A model generated the notes under the pieces. It saw only the letters and a program-made list of their open reading frames with translations, had not been told where the DNA came from and searched no databases. A stretch of DNA of 64,000 nucleotides from Nocardia jiangxiensis NBRC 101359 (GTDB lineage Bacteria > Actinomycetota > Actinomycetes > Mycobacteriales > Mycobacteriaceae), in the NCBI RefSeq assembly GCF_000308615.1, contig NZ_BAGB01000027.1:124001-188000 (forward strand), given 5' to 3'. The translations under genes were made by a program, and so were the position numbers. Shown here in pieces: positions 41,047 to 50,183 of the stretch (its first letter is position 1; each line of letters starts with the position of its first letter).

Positions 41047-43412
41047 TGACCGTCCCGCCGAAATCACGGACCGGATCAGGAGTTTCGATGACCCGCTCGA
41101 CCCGCTTCCCGGCCGAGGTGGCCGCACCCGGCAACGCCGGCGTCGGCGGCAGCCCGCTGCGTCCCGACGGAACCCTGAAGGTCAAGGGCGAGTTCGCCTA
41201 TGCCTCGGACCTGTGGATCGACGGCATGCTGTGGGGGATGACCCTGCGCAGCCCGCATCCGCGCGCCCGCATCCTGCGCATCTACACCGCCGCCGCGCTG
41301 GCTGTCACCGGCGTGCACGCCGTGCTCACCCACGAGGACGTGCCGGGCCGCAAGGTGTACGGCCTGGACCACACCTGGGATCAGCCGGTTCTCGCGATCG
41401 ACGAGGTCCGTCATCACGGCGAACCGATCGCACTGGTCGCCGCCGACCATCCCGAAATCGCCCGCCGCGCGCTGGAATTGATCGACATCGAGTGGGAGGT
41501 GCTCGATCCGATCGTGGATCCCGTTGCGGTGGTGGCTGATCCGGAAGCCAATCGGGTCCAGGAGCGCGGCGGCATCGCGCGTCATCAGCCGGTCCGGGTG
41601 GGCGATATCGCCGTCGGCCGGGCCCTGGCCGACGTGGTGATCTCGCAGAAGTACGAGGTCGGCATTCAGGACCAGGCATTCCTGGGCCCGGAATCGGGTC
41701 TGGTGGTCCCTGCCGAGGACGGTGGGCTCGAGTTCTACGTCGCGACCCAGTGGATGCACAACGACCTGTCCCAGATCGGCCCGTGCCTGGGCCTGCCCGA
41801 GGACCGGATCCGAATGACCATGGCCGGGATCGGCGGCGCGTTCGGCGGCCGGGAAGACCTGTCGATGCAGATCCACGCCGGTATGCTCGCCATGCACACG
41901 GGCAGGCCGGTCAAGATGATGTACAACCGCGAGGAGTCCTTCTTCGGCCACGTCCATCGGCATCCGGCGCATCTGTGGTACGAGTACGGCGCCACCCGGG
42001 CGGGGAAACTCACCTACGCGAAGGTGCGGATCATCCTCGACGGGGGCGCGTACACCTCCGCGACGTTGAATGTCACCGGCAACGCATCCTCACTCGCCCT
42101 GGGCCCCTACGAATTCCCGCATCTCGAGGTCGACGCCTACGGTGTCTACACCAACAATCCGCCGTGCGGTGCGATGCGCGGATTCGGTGCGGTACAAGCG
42201 TGTTTCGCGCACGAGTCGATGATGGACGAGCTCGCCGACGCGCTCGGCATGGACCCGATACACGTGCGGCAGATCAATGCTGTCACCCAGGGCTCCAAGC
42301 TCGCCACCGGGCAGGTACTGCACGCCCCGACCCCGCTCGCGCCGATGCTGGAACGGCTGAAAGATATGCCGCTGCCACCGGAATCGGATATCTCGGACAT
42401 CCGCAACCTGCCCGGCGGCGCTTCCCAGACCACCCATGGCGAAAGCGTCGTTCGCGGCGTCGGATACGGCGTGGGCATCAAGAACATCTGCTTCTCCGAG
42501 GGCTACGACGACCTGTCCACCGCGCGAGTGCGGTTGGAAGTCATTGCCGGAGAACCGGTTGCGCTGGTGCACACCGCCGCGGCCGAGGTGGGGCAGGGCC
42601 TGGTCACGGTCGAGGCGCAGATCGCCCGCACCGAACTGGGCATCGACCGGGTCACCATCGCCCCGGCCGACAACGCGGTGGGGGACTCGGGGTCGTCCTC
42701 GGCCTCCCGCCAGACCTACATGACCGGTGGCGCGGTCAAGACCGCCTGCGAGGCCGTACGTGCCCGCGTCCTGGAACTCGCTGCGGCCCGGGGCATCTCG
42801 GGTGCGGCGCGGCTCGTCGGCGGGAAGGTGGCCTCGGCAACCGGTGAGGTGCTCGCGGCACTGGTCGACGTACTCGATGAGGGGGTCGTCGAAGAAACCC
42901 GCGAATACCATCACCGGCCCACCACCGGCATGGATCCGGTGACCGGGCAAGGCCGGAGCCACACCCAGCTGGCCGTGTGCGTGCATCGCGCCGTGGTCGA
43001 CGTGGACACCGAACTCGGCCTGGTCAAGGTCGTGGCTCTGGATGCGGTCCAGGACGTGGGCCGGATCATGAACCGGCTCTCGCTGGAAGGCCAGATCCAC
43101 GGCGGATCCGTCCAGGGTCTGGGTCTGGCGGTCATGGAGGAAATTCAGGTAACCAACGGAAAGGTGCGCAATCCCTCGTTCACCGACTACCTCATTCCCA
43201 CGATTCTCGACACTCCCACACAGAGATTGGACATTCTGGAAAATCCCGACCCGCACGCCCCCTACGGGCTGCGCGGCGCGGGAGAGCCTCCCACTCTCTC
43301 GTCCACACCCGCGGTCGTCTCGGCAATTCGCAACGCGTGCAAGGCCGCCGGCGGGACGGGGAACCTGATCCGGGTTCCGGTCCGTCCCGAGGACATCATC
43401 CGAAGCTGTTGA
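41046..43412 (+). CDS. Xanthine dehydrogenase-type molybdopterin-binding subunit
   Basis: This 788-residue large subunit carries the molybdenum cofactor and the active site. Cofactor-binding segments are GIGGAFGGREDLSMQIHAGM near residue 265, PCGAMRGFGAVQACFAHESM near 378, and GQGLVTVEAQIARTELGID in the second half. The catalytic glutamate is in GLRGAGEPPTLSSTPAV near residue 747. Its ATG overlaps the amidohydrolase stop. An in-frame Met at residue 15 (MTRSTRFPAEV) is a possible alternative start. With the FAD and Fe-S subunits it completes a heterotrimeric purine hydroxylase. Confidence 0.94.
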   Translation: MTVPPKSRTGSGVSMTRSTRFPAEVAAPGNAGVGGSPLRPDGTLKVKGEFAYASDLWIDGMLWGMTLRSPHPRARILRIYTAAALAVTGVHAVLTHEDVPGRKVYGLDHTWDQPVLAIDEVRHHGEPIALVAADHPEIARRALELIDIEWEVLDPIVDPVAVVADPEANRVQERGGIARHQPVRVGDIAVGRALADVVISQKYEVGIQDQAFLGPESGLVVPAEDGGLEFYVATQWMHNDLSQIGPCLGLPEDRIRMTMAGIGGAFGGREDLSMQIHAGMLAMHTGRPVKMMYNREESFFGHVHRHPAHLWYEYGATRAGKLTYAKVRIILDGGAYTSATLNVTGNASSLALGPYEFPHLEVDAYGVYTNNPPCGAMRGFGAVQACFAHESMMDELADALGMDPIHVRQINAVTQGSKLATGQVLHAPTPLAPMLERLKDMPLPPESDISDIRNLPGGASQTTHGESVVRGVGYGVGIKNICFSEGYDDLSTARVRLEVIAGEPVALVHTAAAEVGQGLVTVEAQIARTELGIDRVTIAPADNAVGDSGSSSASRQTYMTGGAVKTACEAVRARVLELAAARGISGAARLVGGKVASATGEVLAALVDVLDEGVVEETREYHHRPTTGMDPVTGQGRSHTQLAVCVHRAVVDVDTELGLVKVVALDAVQDVGRIMNRLSLEGQIHGGSVQGLGLAVMEEIQVTNGKVRNPSFTDYLIPTILDTPTQRLDILENPDPHAPYGLRGAGEPPTLSSTPAVVSAIRNACKAAGGTGNLIRVPVRPEDIIRSC

Positions 43413-43419
43413 TCAACAG
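43406..43419. promoter_or_regulatory. 14-bp perfect palindrome over Mo-subunit stop codon
   Basis: CTGTTGATCAACAG is a perfect palindrome that includes the TGA at 43410-43412. It lies about 155 bp upstream of the permease gene. A regulator-binding site for the permease or a small RNA hairpin are both possible. Confidence 0.5.
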
Positions 43420-43427
43420 GGGTTCTC

Positions 43428-43445
43428 GCCCGGCGTGGACCGGGC
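43428..43445. terminator. Short hairpin between Mo-subunit and permease genes
   Basis: GCCCGG and CCGGGC form a 6-bp stem around a 6-base loop just after the palindrome. It has no T tract. It might partly terminate the operon before the permease gene. Confidence 0.3.
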
Positions 43446-43573
43446 CCCCACAACCGCATTCCGAACTACAGGTCCGATGACGGCCGGACTGCAGGTCGGC
43501 GTGATGCCGCGACTGCTCTGCGTCACGACGCAGGGCGCGGCGTACTCGTTCCAGCCCCGAGGAGGGCACGCCA

Positions 43574-45016
43574 ATGACCGAGGTACAGACTCGTACTTCC
43601 CCTGCTGCCACCATCGCCGAGCGGTCCGCGCTCGACCGGTTCTTCCGGCTGAGCGCGCGCGGCAGCACCGTCACCCGGGAAATCCGCGGCGGCATCACCA
43701 CATTCGTGGCGATGGCCTACGTGATTCTGCTGGTGCCGCTGATTCTGGCCGGCGCCACCGACATCGACGGGAAACACCTGAGCATCGCGCAACTCACCAC
43801 GGCCACAGCCTTTTCCGCCGGATTGTCCACCGTGCTGATGGGTCTGGTGGGCAACGTCCCGCTGGCTCTGGCCGCGGGCCTGGGCGTGGTGCCGGTGGTC
43901 GCCTTCCAGGCCGCACCGCATATGACCTGGCCGCAGACCATGGGCCTGGTGCTGCTGATGGGCGTGATCATCGTGATCCTGGCCGCGACCGGACTGCGCA
44001 CCATGATCATCAACGCCATTCCGCTGGCCTTGAAGAATGCGATCGGCGTCGGGATCGGGATGTTCATCGCGATGATCGGGCTGGTCTCGGCGGGTGTGGT
44101 CGGGCACGGTTCGGCCTCGGGGCCGCCGGTTAGCCTGGGCCCGGACGGACATCTGCAGGGCTGGCCGGTGGTGGTGTTCGGGGTCGGGCTGCTGCTGATG
44201 ATCGCGCTGTACATCCGCAAGGTGCCGGGAGCGATCCTGATCAGCATCGCGGTCGCCACCGTGCTGGCCGTGGTGATCAACGCGGTGGCCACGATCGACC
44301 CGAAGTCGTGGGGGACCGTCGTGCCCAAGGCGCCGTCCCGGCTGTTCGCCGTCCCGGATTTCGGGCTGATGCTGCACGTCGACCCGTTCGGCGGCTTCGT
44401 CCGCGCGGGCGCGCTGACCGCGGGCGTCGTGCTGTTCACGCTGGTGCTGACCGGTTTCTTCGACGCCATGGGAACGGTTTTCGGGGTCTGCGACGAGGCC
44501 GGACTGCTGGACGAGAAGGGCACCATGCCCGGACTCGGCCGGGTGCTGACGATGGACGGCCTCGCGCAGATCATCGGCGGTGCGAGCGGCGGCGCGGGCA
44601 GCACCGTCTACGTGGAGTCCGCGACCGGTGTCGGTGAGGGTGCGCGCACCGGTCTGACCAGTCTGGTGAGTGGCGGATTGTTCTGTCTGGCAATATTTTT
44701 CACGCCGATCGCCGGGGTGGTGCCGATTCAGGCCGCCGCACCCGCGCTGGTGCTCGTCGGGGCGTTGATGATGACCCAGGCGCGCAAGATCGATTGGTCC
44801 GACATGGAGGTCGCGGTGCCCGCTTTCCTGACCATCGTCGCGATGCCGTTCACCTATTCGATCACCAACGGCGTCGGCGCGGGTCTGATCTCGTACACGG
44901 TGATCAAGGCCGCCCGCGGACGATTCCGCGAAATCCATTGGCTGGTCTGGGTGGTGAGTGCGGTCTTCGCCTGCTACTTCGCCATCTCCGGAATCGAAGT
45001 CCTGTTGAGAGGGTAG
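43574..45016 (+). CDS. NCS2-family purine permease (AzgA-like)
   Basis: This 480-residue membrane protein of the AzgA-like branch of NCS2 would import hypoxanthine, guanine or adenine with protons. The N-terminus has TREIRGGITTFVAMAYVILL, the family opening, and later TGFFDAMGTVFGVCDEAGLL and GGASGGAGSTVYVESATGVG, the two substrate-site motifs. About 12-14 spans are visible. The ATG at 43574 has GAGGAGGG upstream. It lies between the molybdenum subunit and XdhC and would supply the purine substrate. Confidence 0.92.
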   Translation: MTEVQTRTSPAATIAERSALDRFFRLSARGSTVTREIRGGITTFVAMAYVILLVPLILAGATDIDGKHLSIAQLTTATAFSAGLSTVLMGLVGNVPLALAAGLGVVPVVAFQAAPHMTWPQTMGLVLLMGVIIVILAATGLRTMIINAIPLALKNAIGVGIGMFIAMIGLVSAGVVGHGSASGPPVSLGPDGHLQGWPVVVFGVGLLLMIALYIRKVPGAILISIAVATVLAVVINAVATIDPKSWGTVVPKAPSRLFAVPDFGLMLHVDPFGGFVRAGALTAGVVLFTLVLTGFFDAMGTVFGVCDEAGLLDEKGTMPGLGRVLTMDGLAQIIGGASGGAGSTVYVESATGVGEGARTGLTSLVSGGLFCLAIFFTPIAGVVPIQAAAPALVLVGALMMTQARKIDWSDMEVAVPAFLTIVAMPFTYSITNGVGAGLISYTVIKAARGRFREIHWLVWVVSAVFACYFAISGIEVLLRG

Positions 45017-45021
45017 TGATC

Positions 45022-46449
45022 ATGCGCGAGCTGACCGAGCAGATCCTGCGATGGCATTCTGCGGGAACACGATTCGCCGTCGCCAGCATCATCGGCGTCA
45101 CCGGCAGCGCACCACGCCCTGTCGGCGCCGCGATGGCGGTGGACGAGGACGGCACCGTCGTGGGCTCCATCTCCGGCGGCTGTGTCGAGGGCGCGGTCTA
45201 CGAACTGTGCCGCGAGGCATTGGCAACCGGTACGCCGCAGCGGGAAACCTTCGGCTACAGCGATTCCGACGCGTTCGCGGTCGGATTGACCTGCGGCGGG
45301 GTGCTCGAAGTCTTCGTGCACCCGGTCGGCTCGCGCGATCATGACGCACTGCTCGCGGCCCTGCGCGCCGGCGGACCCGTCGCGCTCGTGCGGGACGTGG
45401 GCTCGGGGGCGACGCTCGCGGTGGGGCCGGACTGGGTTTCGCCACCGGTCGCCTTTGGGGTCGAGGGTCGAATCACCCCGCCGGGCAACATGGTCGCGGA
45501 TGCGCATCGGTCGACATCGGACTTCACAAGTGATCAGGATGTGTTCCGGGGTGCCGACCTCGGGCGTATCGCCTCGTACAGCGCGTCGACCGGCTCGGCC
45601 GATACCGAACTGGACCGGGTCTCAGCGCCTCTCGCGCATATCGAGGGCGGACCGGTGGCGTGCGCTGATCGGGCGGTGGTTGCGCACGCGCGGGCCATGC
45701 TCGACCTCGGCGCCACCGGTGTGCGGGTGATCGGTTGTGATGCAGAGGAAGTCACAGTGTTCGTGGAATCCTCCGTGCCACCGCCGCGCATGATCGTGCT
45801 CGGGGCCATCGATTTCGCGGCTGCGGTCGCACGGATCGGCGCATTCCTCGGCTACCACGTGACGGTGTGCGACGCCCGCCCACTGTTCGCGACGAGTGCC
45901 CGCTTCCCCGAAGCCGACGAGGTCGTCGTGGACTGGCCGCATCGGTATCTCGAAGGCACGCAGGTCGATTCGCGCACGGTGATCTGCGTGCTCACCCACG
46001 ACGCGAAGTTCGACGTCCCGGTACTGGAGGTCGCGCTGCGCCGCCGCGTCGCCTACGTGGGCGCGATGGGTTCACGCCGCACCCACCGCGACCGAACCGC
46101 CCGCCTGCTCGCGGCCGGACTCACCGAATCCGAACTCTCCCGGCTACATTCCCCGATCGGCCTCGACCTCGGCGGCCACACCCCGGAGGAGACCGCCGTG
46201 GCCGTCGCCGCCGAGATCGTCGCGGCCCGACACGGCGGCTCGGGCCGCGAACTTCGCGCCACGGACGCCGCGATCCACCGCCCGGCGCCCGGCGAAATCA
46301 CATGCTCAGGCCCCGCTCAGCCGCAGTGGGCGCGGGGGCCGGTCTGCGGCGAGACCCAAACATCGGTGGCACTGTCACGTCCTGTCCCCACGGCTCCCTC
46401 CCACACGATGCACTTTCCGGGAGCGGTGAGCCGGACAGGTCCGGCATAG
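45022..46449 (+). CDS. XdhC-family molybdenum cofactor chaperone
   Basis: This 475-residue protein is needed to insert sulfurated molybdenum cofactor into xanthine dehydrogenases. It has the N-terminal XdhC_CoxI domain (ASIIGVTGSAPRPVGAAMAV, then SISGGCVEGAVYELC). The C-terminal Rossmann domain contains MIVLGAIDFAAAVARIGAFLG and ends around AMGSRRTHRDRTARLL and SPIGLDLGGHTPEETAVAV. After residue about 420 the sequence becomes unlike the family and runs antisense through the end of the SapA-like gene (46317-46449). The start ATG at 45022 lies 6 bp after the permease stop. Confidence 0.9.
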   Translation: MRELTEQILRWHSAGTRFAVASIIGVTGSAPRPVGAAMAVDEDGTVVGSISGGCVEGAVYELCREALATGTPQRETFGYSDSDAFAVGLTCGGVLEVFVHPVGSRDHDALLAALRAGGPVALVRDVGSGATLAVGPDWVSPPVAFGVEGRITPPGNMVADAHRSTSDFTSDQDVFRGADLGRIASYSASTGSADTELDRVSAPLAHIEGGPVACADRAVVAHARAMLDLGATGVRVIGCDAEEVTVFVESSVPPPRMIVLGAIDFAAAVARIGAFLGYHVTVCDARPLFATSARFPEADEVVVDWPHRYLEGTQVDSRTVICVLTHDAKFDVPVLEVALRRRVAYVGAMGSRRTHRDRTARLLAAGLTESELSRLHSPIGLDLGGHTPEETAVAVAAEIVAARHGGSGRELRATDAAIHRPAPGEITCSGPAQPQWARGPVCGETQTSVALSRPVPTAPSHTMHFPGAVSRTGPA

Positions 46450-46763
46450 TAGTCGAAGTTGCCGTAGTCGCTGTGCGCAACTGACCCCTTGGCAAGTCCG
46501 ATCATGGCGCCTACCCAGGTCTCTTTCCCGAGATTCGACGTTTTCGTGGTGACCACGCAGTCTGTCGAACCGTTGTACAGAAGATGGATGACTGCGCCCT
46601 TCAGGTCCTGGTGGTCTATTTCGTGGTAGTTGTTGCCACACGCCTCAGCCGGGGTCGCGACGGCGTTCGCGGGGGCGGCGACAGCTATCGTCCCGGCGAG
46701 GAGCGCCGCCGTGGCGAAGGCCGATCCGACCGCCTGTTTGAGTGCAAGCAATGTATTCACCAT
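46317..46763 (-). CDS. Spore-associated-protein-A-like secreted protein
   Basis: This 148-residue protein has a signal peptide (MVNTLLALKQAVGSAFATAA, then LLAGTIAVAAPANA with the AxA cleavage site near residue 34). The mature part has four cysteines and resembles actinobacterial SapA-like small secreted proteins. It carries ACGNNYHEIDHQDLKGAVIH with LLYNGSTDCVVT, and later YYAGPVRLTAPGKCIVWEGA. The function is unknown. Met at 46763 gives a proper signal peptide; a start 16 codons upstream does not. Its 3' end overlaps the XdhC coding end by 133 bp on the opposite strand. Confidence 0.8.
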   Translation of the reverse strand: MVNTLLALKQAVGSAFATAALLAGTIAVAAPANAVATPAEACGNNYHEIDHQDLKGAVIHLLYNGSTDCVVTTKTSNLGKETWVGAMIGLAKGSVAHSDYGNFDYYAGPVRLTAPGKCIVWEGAVGTGRDSATDVWVSPQTGPRAHCG

Positions 46764-46982
46764 TCGTTCTGTGCCAACTGATTTGAGCACTTCGTCCGAC
46801 TCGGGGCCCAAATACTAGAACGGCCTGTTCGCGCTCACTTCCCCGTGAAAGGAAGGGCTCCCCCACTGGTCCGCAGCTGCCGGGCTGCGGGCCGTTCGGA
46901 CGAGGCTGCCGCCCTCGCCGAGGAGGAGTTCGATCGGCAGCCGTCTCGACACCGCACCTGGTGGCAGTGATCCCGGCCTCCG

Positions 46983-47371
46983 GCTGCCACCACCGATGAC
47001 GGGCCGTACAACGGGTGGCCGGAGCGGCCCGCGTTGCGGTCGTTGATGCCTCGGGCGCTTGCCGGGCTGACGGTTCTGGACGCGGGGTGCGGTGCCGGTT
47101 GCCCGCCCAGCACGGTTCCTACTTCGACGCCGAGTTCGTCTCCGACACCTGGACCAAAGCCGATGTCGAAGTCACTCAGCACTGTTGGCGTCGTCCGCCG
47201 GCAGCGGTGGTGGCGGAGTTCTCGGCGGCCGGGTTCGTGATCGATGCGATCACCGAAGCGCGACCGTCCGAGGAGGCGCTACGGCGGTTTCCCGCCGAAT
47301 TGGGCCCGCTGACCGATGTTCCGAGCTTCATCGTCTACCGGCTTCGATCGGGGCTCGGCGACTCCCGGTGA
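46983..47371 (+). pseudogene. Decayed SAM-dependent methyltransferase
   Basis: The first part in one frame reads DDGPYNGWPERPALRSLMP, then RALAGLTVLDAGCGAG, the start and motif I of a class I methyltransferase. At about 47100 the similarity moves to another frame. It continues with YFDAEFVSDTWTKADVEVTQ, then WRRPPAAVVAEFSAAGFVID, and ends near PSFIVYRLR, the family's C-terminal strand. The roughly 100 residues between these parts are missing, and no start codon with a ribosome binding site is seen. An internal deletion with a frameshift explains this. It is probably non-functional. Confidence 0.75.
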
Positions 47372-47380
47372 ATGTCGTTC

Positions 47381-48343
47381 TCACTCCCCGGCGGATCGGC
47401 GTTGGGCGTGGATCAGGTCGGTGATCTGGTCGAATTGGGTGGTGAAGGAGTCGGGGGATATGGCGGCTATGCGGATCTGGAGGTGACGGGCTCCTGCTGC
47501 GGTGTACTGGTTCAGCTGTGTGGCAATGTCTTTCGCCGATCCCGTCATCAGGACCTGGATCTGTTCGACCTGTTCCACGGGCATGCCGTAGGTGGTTCGG
47601 CAGTAGTCGTCGAGGGCGGCGCGGCCTCGGATGGGGTCTTCGTCGATATAGACGGTGGCGAAAAGAGCTGGGGTGATGGTTGTTTCGTCGCGGCCCTCGG
47701 CTGCGGCGGCGGTGTGGATGGCGGTCAGGCCCGCGGCGTAGTCGGCGGGGTCGGGTGGGTAGGGGAGCCAGCCGTCGTACAGGCGGCCGGTGCGTTTCAG
47801 GGCGGCAGGGGTTGCTCCGGCGAGCCAGATCGGTGGCCCGCCGGGACTATGCGGGCGCGGTGCCTCCGGCAGCCAGTCGTAGTGTAATACCTTGCCGTGG
47901 AATGGATTCGAATTGCCCGACCACAGCTGCCGCCACAGCCGGACGGTGTCGTCCAGATGGGAGAACCGGGTCCGGAAATCCACCCCGGACAGTTCGAACT
48001 CGGGTTCGCTGATGCCCGGGAATCCGGCCCCTACGCCGAGCACGATTCGCCCCTGCGACACCAGATCCAGTGAGCCGAGCACGAGCGCGGTGTGCACCGG
48101 ATTGCGGTAGGCCGGAATCAACGCGGCCGTGCCGAGGGTTATCCGTTCGGTCGCCGTGGCGGCGGCTGCCAGCAGCGTCAACGGTTCGACCCGTGCGCGC
48201 AGCAGCGAATCACCCAGCCACGCCGAATCGAATCCCCGCTGCTCGGCGCTCACCACGAGATCGAGAAGTGCGCGAGCCGAGCCTCCGGCGGCGAGTTGAG
48301 CCTGCCCGGCGGGCAGTAGTAGTCCGTATCGGATGTCGTTCAC
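47381..48343 (-). CDS. LLM-class flavin-dependent oxidoreductase
   Basis: This 320-residue luciferase-like monooxygenase uses F420H2 or FMN. The N-terminus has YGLLLPAGQ, then LLDLVVSAEQRGFDSAWLGD; the barrel continues with ERITLGTAALIPAYRNPVHT, then GSLDLVSQGRIVLGVGAGFP, a typical cofactor-binding portion. The reading frame extends upstream, but a GTG at 48343 gives the family N-terminus; the ribosome binding site is weak. It faces the methyltransferase remnant and lies 77 bp downstream of the formamidase gene on the same strand. The substrate is unknown. Confidence 0.88.
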   Translation of the reverse strand: MNDIRYGLLLPAGQAQLAAGGSARALLDLVVSAEQRGFDSAWLGDSLLRARVEPLTLLAAAATATERITLGTAALIPAYRNPVHTALVLGSLDLVSQGRIVLGVGAGFPGISEPEFELSGVDFRTRFSHLDDTVRLWRQLWSGNSNPFHGKVLHYDWLPEAPRPHSPGGPPIWLAGATPAALKRTGRLYDGWLPYPPDPADYAAGLTAIHTAAAAEGRDETTITPALFATVYIDEDPIRGRAALDDYCRTTYGMPVEQVEQIQVLMTGSAKDIATQLNQYTAAGARHLQIRIAAISPDSFTTQFDQITDLIHAQRRSAGE

Positions 48344-48420
48344 CGCTTCAGGATTCGCCGAGCGGCGTGTGTCGGACAACTCCCTTCGGGGAATGAACGA
48401 CACCCGGTGGACTCGGCCGG

Positions 48421-49674
48421 CTAGCGGGCGGTGCGCGGCGCTCCGATACCCGGGTCGATGCGTACCGGGCCCGAAGCGGTCGGGGCTATCGGAAAGTCGA
48501 AGATGGCCGTCGGAATGTAAACGGTGGCACAGGAGTTCGGGATGTCCACCACACCGGAGAAGCGTCCCTCGATGGGGGCCGCGCCGAGCAGTAGATAAGC
48601 CTGTTCGCGGCTGTACCCGAAATTGGTCAGGTAATCGATGGCATGCAGACAGGCGCGTTCGAATGCCAACTGGGAGTCCAGGTATCGCTGTTCGCCGTCG
48701 AGGGTGACCGAGGTTCCGGAGAAGGCCAGCCACTCGGAGTACACCGGTCCCTCGTTACCGGGCAGGAAGACCGCGTTCTCGGTGACCCCGTACAACTGCA
48801 TGCCGTTCTTGATCACATCGACACGCAGGTCGATGAAGCCGCCCATCTCGATCGCGCCACAGAAGGTGATCTCCCCGTCGCCCTGCGAGAAGTGCAGATC
48901 ACCGACGGACAGCTTCGCGCCGTCCACGAAGACGGGATAGAAGACGCGGCTGCCGCGCGTGAGGTTCTTGATGTCCTGGTTGCCGCCGTTCTCGCGGGGC
49001 GGGGCGGTACGTGCTGCCTCGGCGGCCACACGATCGAATTCGGGACCGGTCAGCGAGCCCAGGATCGCGTCACGGGGTTCGGGCGGCAATGCCAGCGGCG
49101 GCACCCGCTCGGGGTCGGTGGCGATCAGTGCGGCTTCTCGGGCGTTCCAGGTGCTCAGCAGGTCGGCCGAGGGTGCGGTGCCCATCAGGCCGGGGTGCAT
49201 GATTCCGGTGAATTTCACTCCGGGGATGTGCCGGGAGGTCGTGGTGTGCCCACTGAAATCCCAGATCGCCTTGTAGGCGTCGGGGAAGTGTTCGGTGAGG
49301 AAGCCGCCTCCGTTGTCGGTGGCGAAGATCCCGGTGTAACCCCAGCCCTGACCGGCCAGCGGACCCGAATCCTCCTGTGGGACAGGGCCGATGTCGAGGA
49401 TGTCGACGATCAGCAGGTCGCCGGGCTCGGCACCCTCGACGGCGAACGGCCCGGACAGGCAATGCACGCTGCTGAGCGGGGCGTTGCGCACGTCGTCGGC
49501 CGAATCGTCGTTGTGGATCGCCCCGTCGAACCATTCGCGCACGTGCACGCGGAACTCGTCGCCGGGCCGCACGGTGACCGCGGCCGGGATGTCGGGATGC
49601 CACCGGTTGTGGCCGACGAACTTCTGGTCCGTGAACCGCTTGGACGAATCCAACGGGTACAGCAACTCGGGCAT
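48421..49674 (-). CDS. fmdA: Formamidase / acetamidase
   Basis: This 417-residue FmdA/AmdA family enzyme hydrolyses formamide or acetamide to ammonia and the acid. The opening MPELLYPLDSSKRFTDQKFV with GHNRWHPDIPAAVTV is characteristic. GWGYTGIFATDNGGGFLTEH and IMHPGLMGTAPS follow, and LHFSQGDGEITFCGAIEMGG is the metal-binding core. The length matches the family (about 410). The ATG at 49674 was chosen because the conserved N-terminus begins there. It lies 37 bp downstream of an FmdB-like gene, the classical fmdAB pairing, and diverges with it from an NCS1 permease. Confidence 0.95.
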   Translation of the reverse strand: MPELLYPLDSSKRFTDQKFVGHNRWHPDIPAAVTVRPGDEFRVHVREWFDGAIHNDDSADDVRNAPLSSVHCLSGPFAVEGAEPGDLLIVDILDIGPVPQEDSGPLAGQGWGYTGIFATDNGGGFLTEHFPDAYKAIWDFSGHTTTSRHIPGVKFTGIMHPGLMGTAPSADLLSTWNAREAALIATDPERVPPLALPPEPRDAILGSLTGPEFDRVAAEAARTAPPRENGGNQDIKNLTRGSRVFYPVFVDGAKLSVGDLHFSQGDGEITFCGAIEMGGFIDLRVDVIKNGMQLYGVTENAVFLPGNEGPVYSEWLAFSGTSVTLDGEQRYLDSQLAFERACLHAIDYLTNFGYSREQAYLLLGAAPIEGRFSGVVDIPNSCATVYIPTAIFDFPIAPTASGPVRIDPGIGAPRTAR

Positions 49675-49711
49675 GGGATACCTCTCTTCGACGTCGAAAG
49701 CGTGGGAGTCG

Positions 49712-49990
49712 TCAGGAGCGGGGGAGCCTGCGGTGCAAGGGATTTCGGGTAACCCTCGGGCTGCGGCGCGGCGGCGGTGCGGCGACGAGCGGCGGTTCGG
49801 ACGCCGTGCGTGCGGTGGCGTCGAGCAATCGCGTGGCCGTCGAGCCGGAACGTAGCAGGGCGCCACCGCAGATGCGTCGCCGAGACTGGTTGTGGCACAC
49901 CGGGCACGGCGCGGATTCGGGAACGTCGGTGATGGGGTGGCGGCCGTCGAAGCGGCCACATGTGGGACAGGTGAATTCGTAGCTGGGCAT
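49712..49990 (-). CDS. fmdB: FmdB-family zinc ribbon protein
   Basis: This 92-residue protein has an N-terminal zinc ribbon, MPSYEFTCPTCGRFDG, and a second pair APCPVCHNQ, giving four cysteines. The C-terminal half is Arg/Pro/Ala-rich and variable. FmdB is a putative regulatory or accessory partner of formamidase. The ATG at 49990 is used because the ribbon starts there, and GAGGTCTCTCG upstream contains a weak ribosome binding site. It is upstream of fmdA on the same strand. Confidence 0.88.
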   Translation of the reverse strand: MPSYEFTCPTCGRFDGRHPITDVPESAPCPVCHNQSRRRICGGALLRSGSTATRLLDATARTASEPPLVAAPPPRRSPRVTRNPLHRRLPRS

Positions 49991-50144
49991 CGAGAGACCT
50001 CCGGCTGACCGGGCTGCGCCGACAATCAGTTTCATTTGAGTGTATTTTGGACGGACACAATGGAAAGCCGGACATGTCGCGGCCGCGAAACCGTGCGGTT
50101 AACCCGCTGTTACGAGAACCGCAGCGTGTTTCCCGGTCATTAAT

Positions 50145-50183
50145 TTTCATATGAATTATAGTCAATTGAAAATATCGACTATA
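50145..50183. promoter_or_regulatory. AT-rich regulatory island between fmdB and NCS1 permease
   Basis: Within the 252-bp divergent region (49991-50242), this stretch is markedly AT-rich. It holds the 10-bp palindrome TTCATATGAA (50145-50154) and the inverted repeat TATAGTC-N13-GACTATA (50157-50183). TATAGTC or its complement could also serve as a -10 box. These are good candidates for operators controlling both the formamidase operon and the permease. No regulator gene lies between them. Confidence 0.55.

Noticed and set aside
43523..44938. A 471-codon minus-strand frame over the purine permease
   Set aside because: The product is extremely His/Asp/Gln-rich, the mirror image of a hydrophobic membrane protein in GC-rich DNA.
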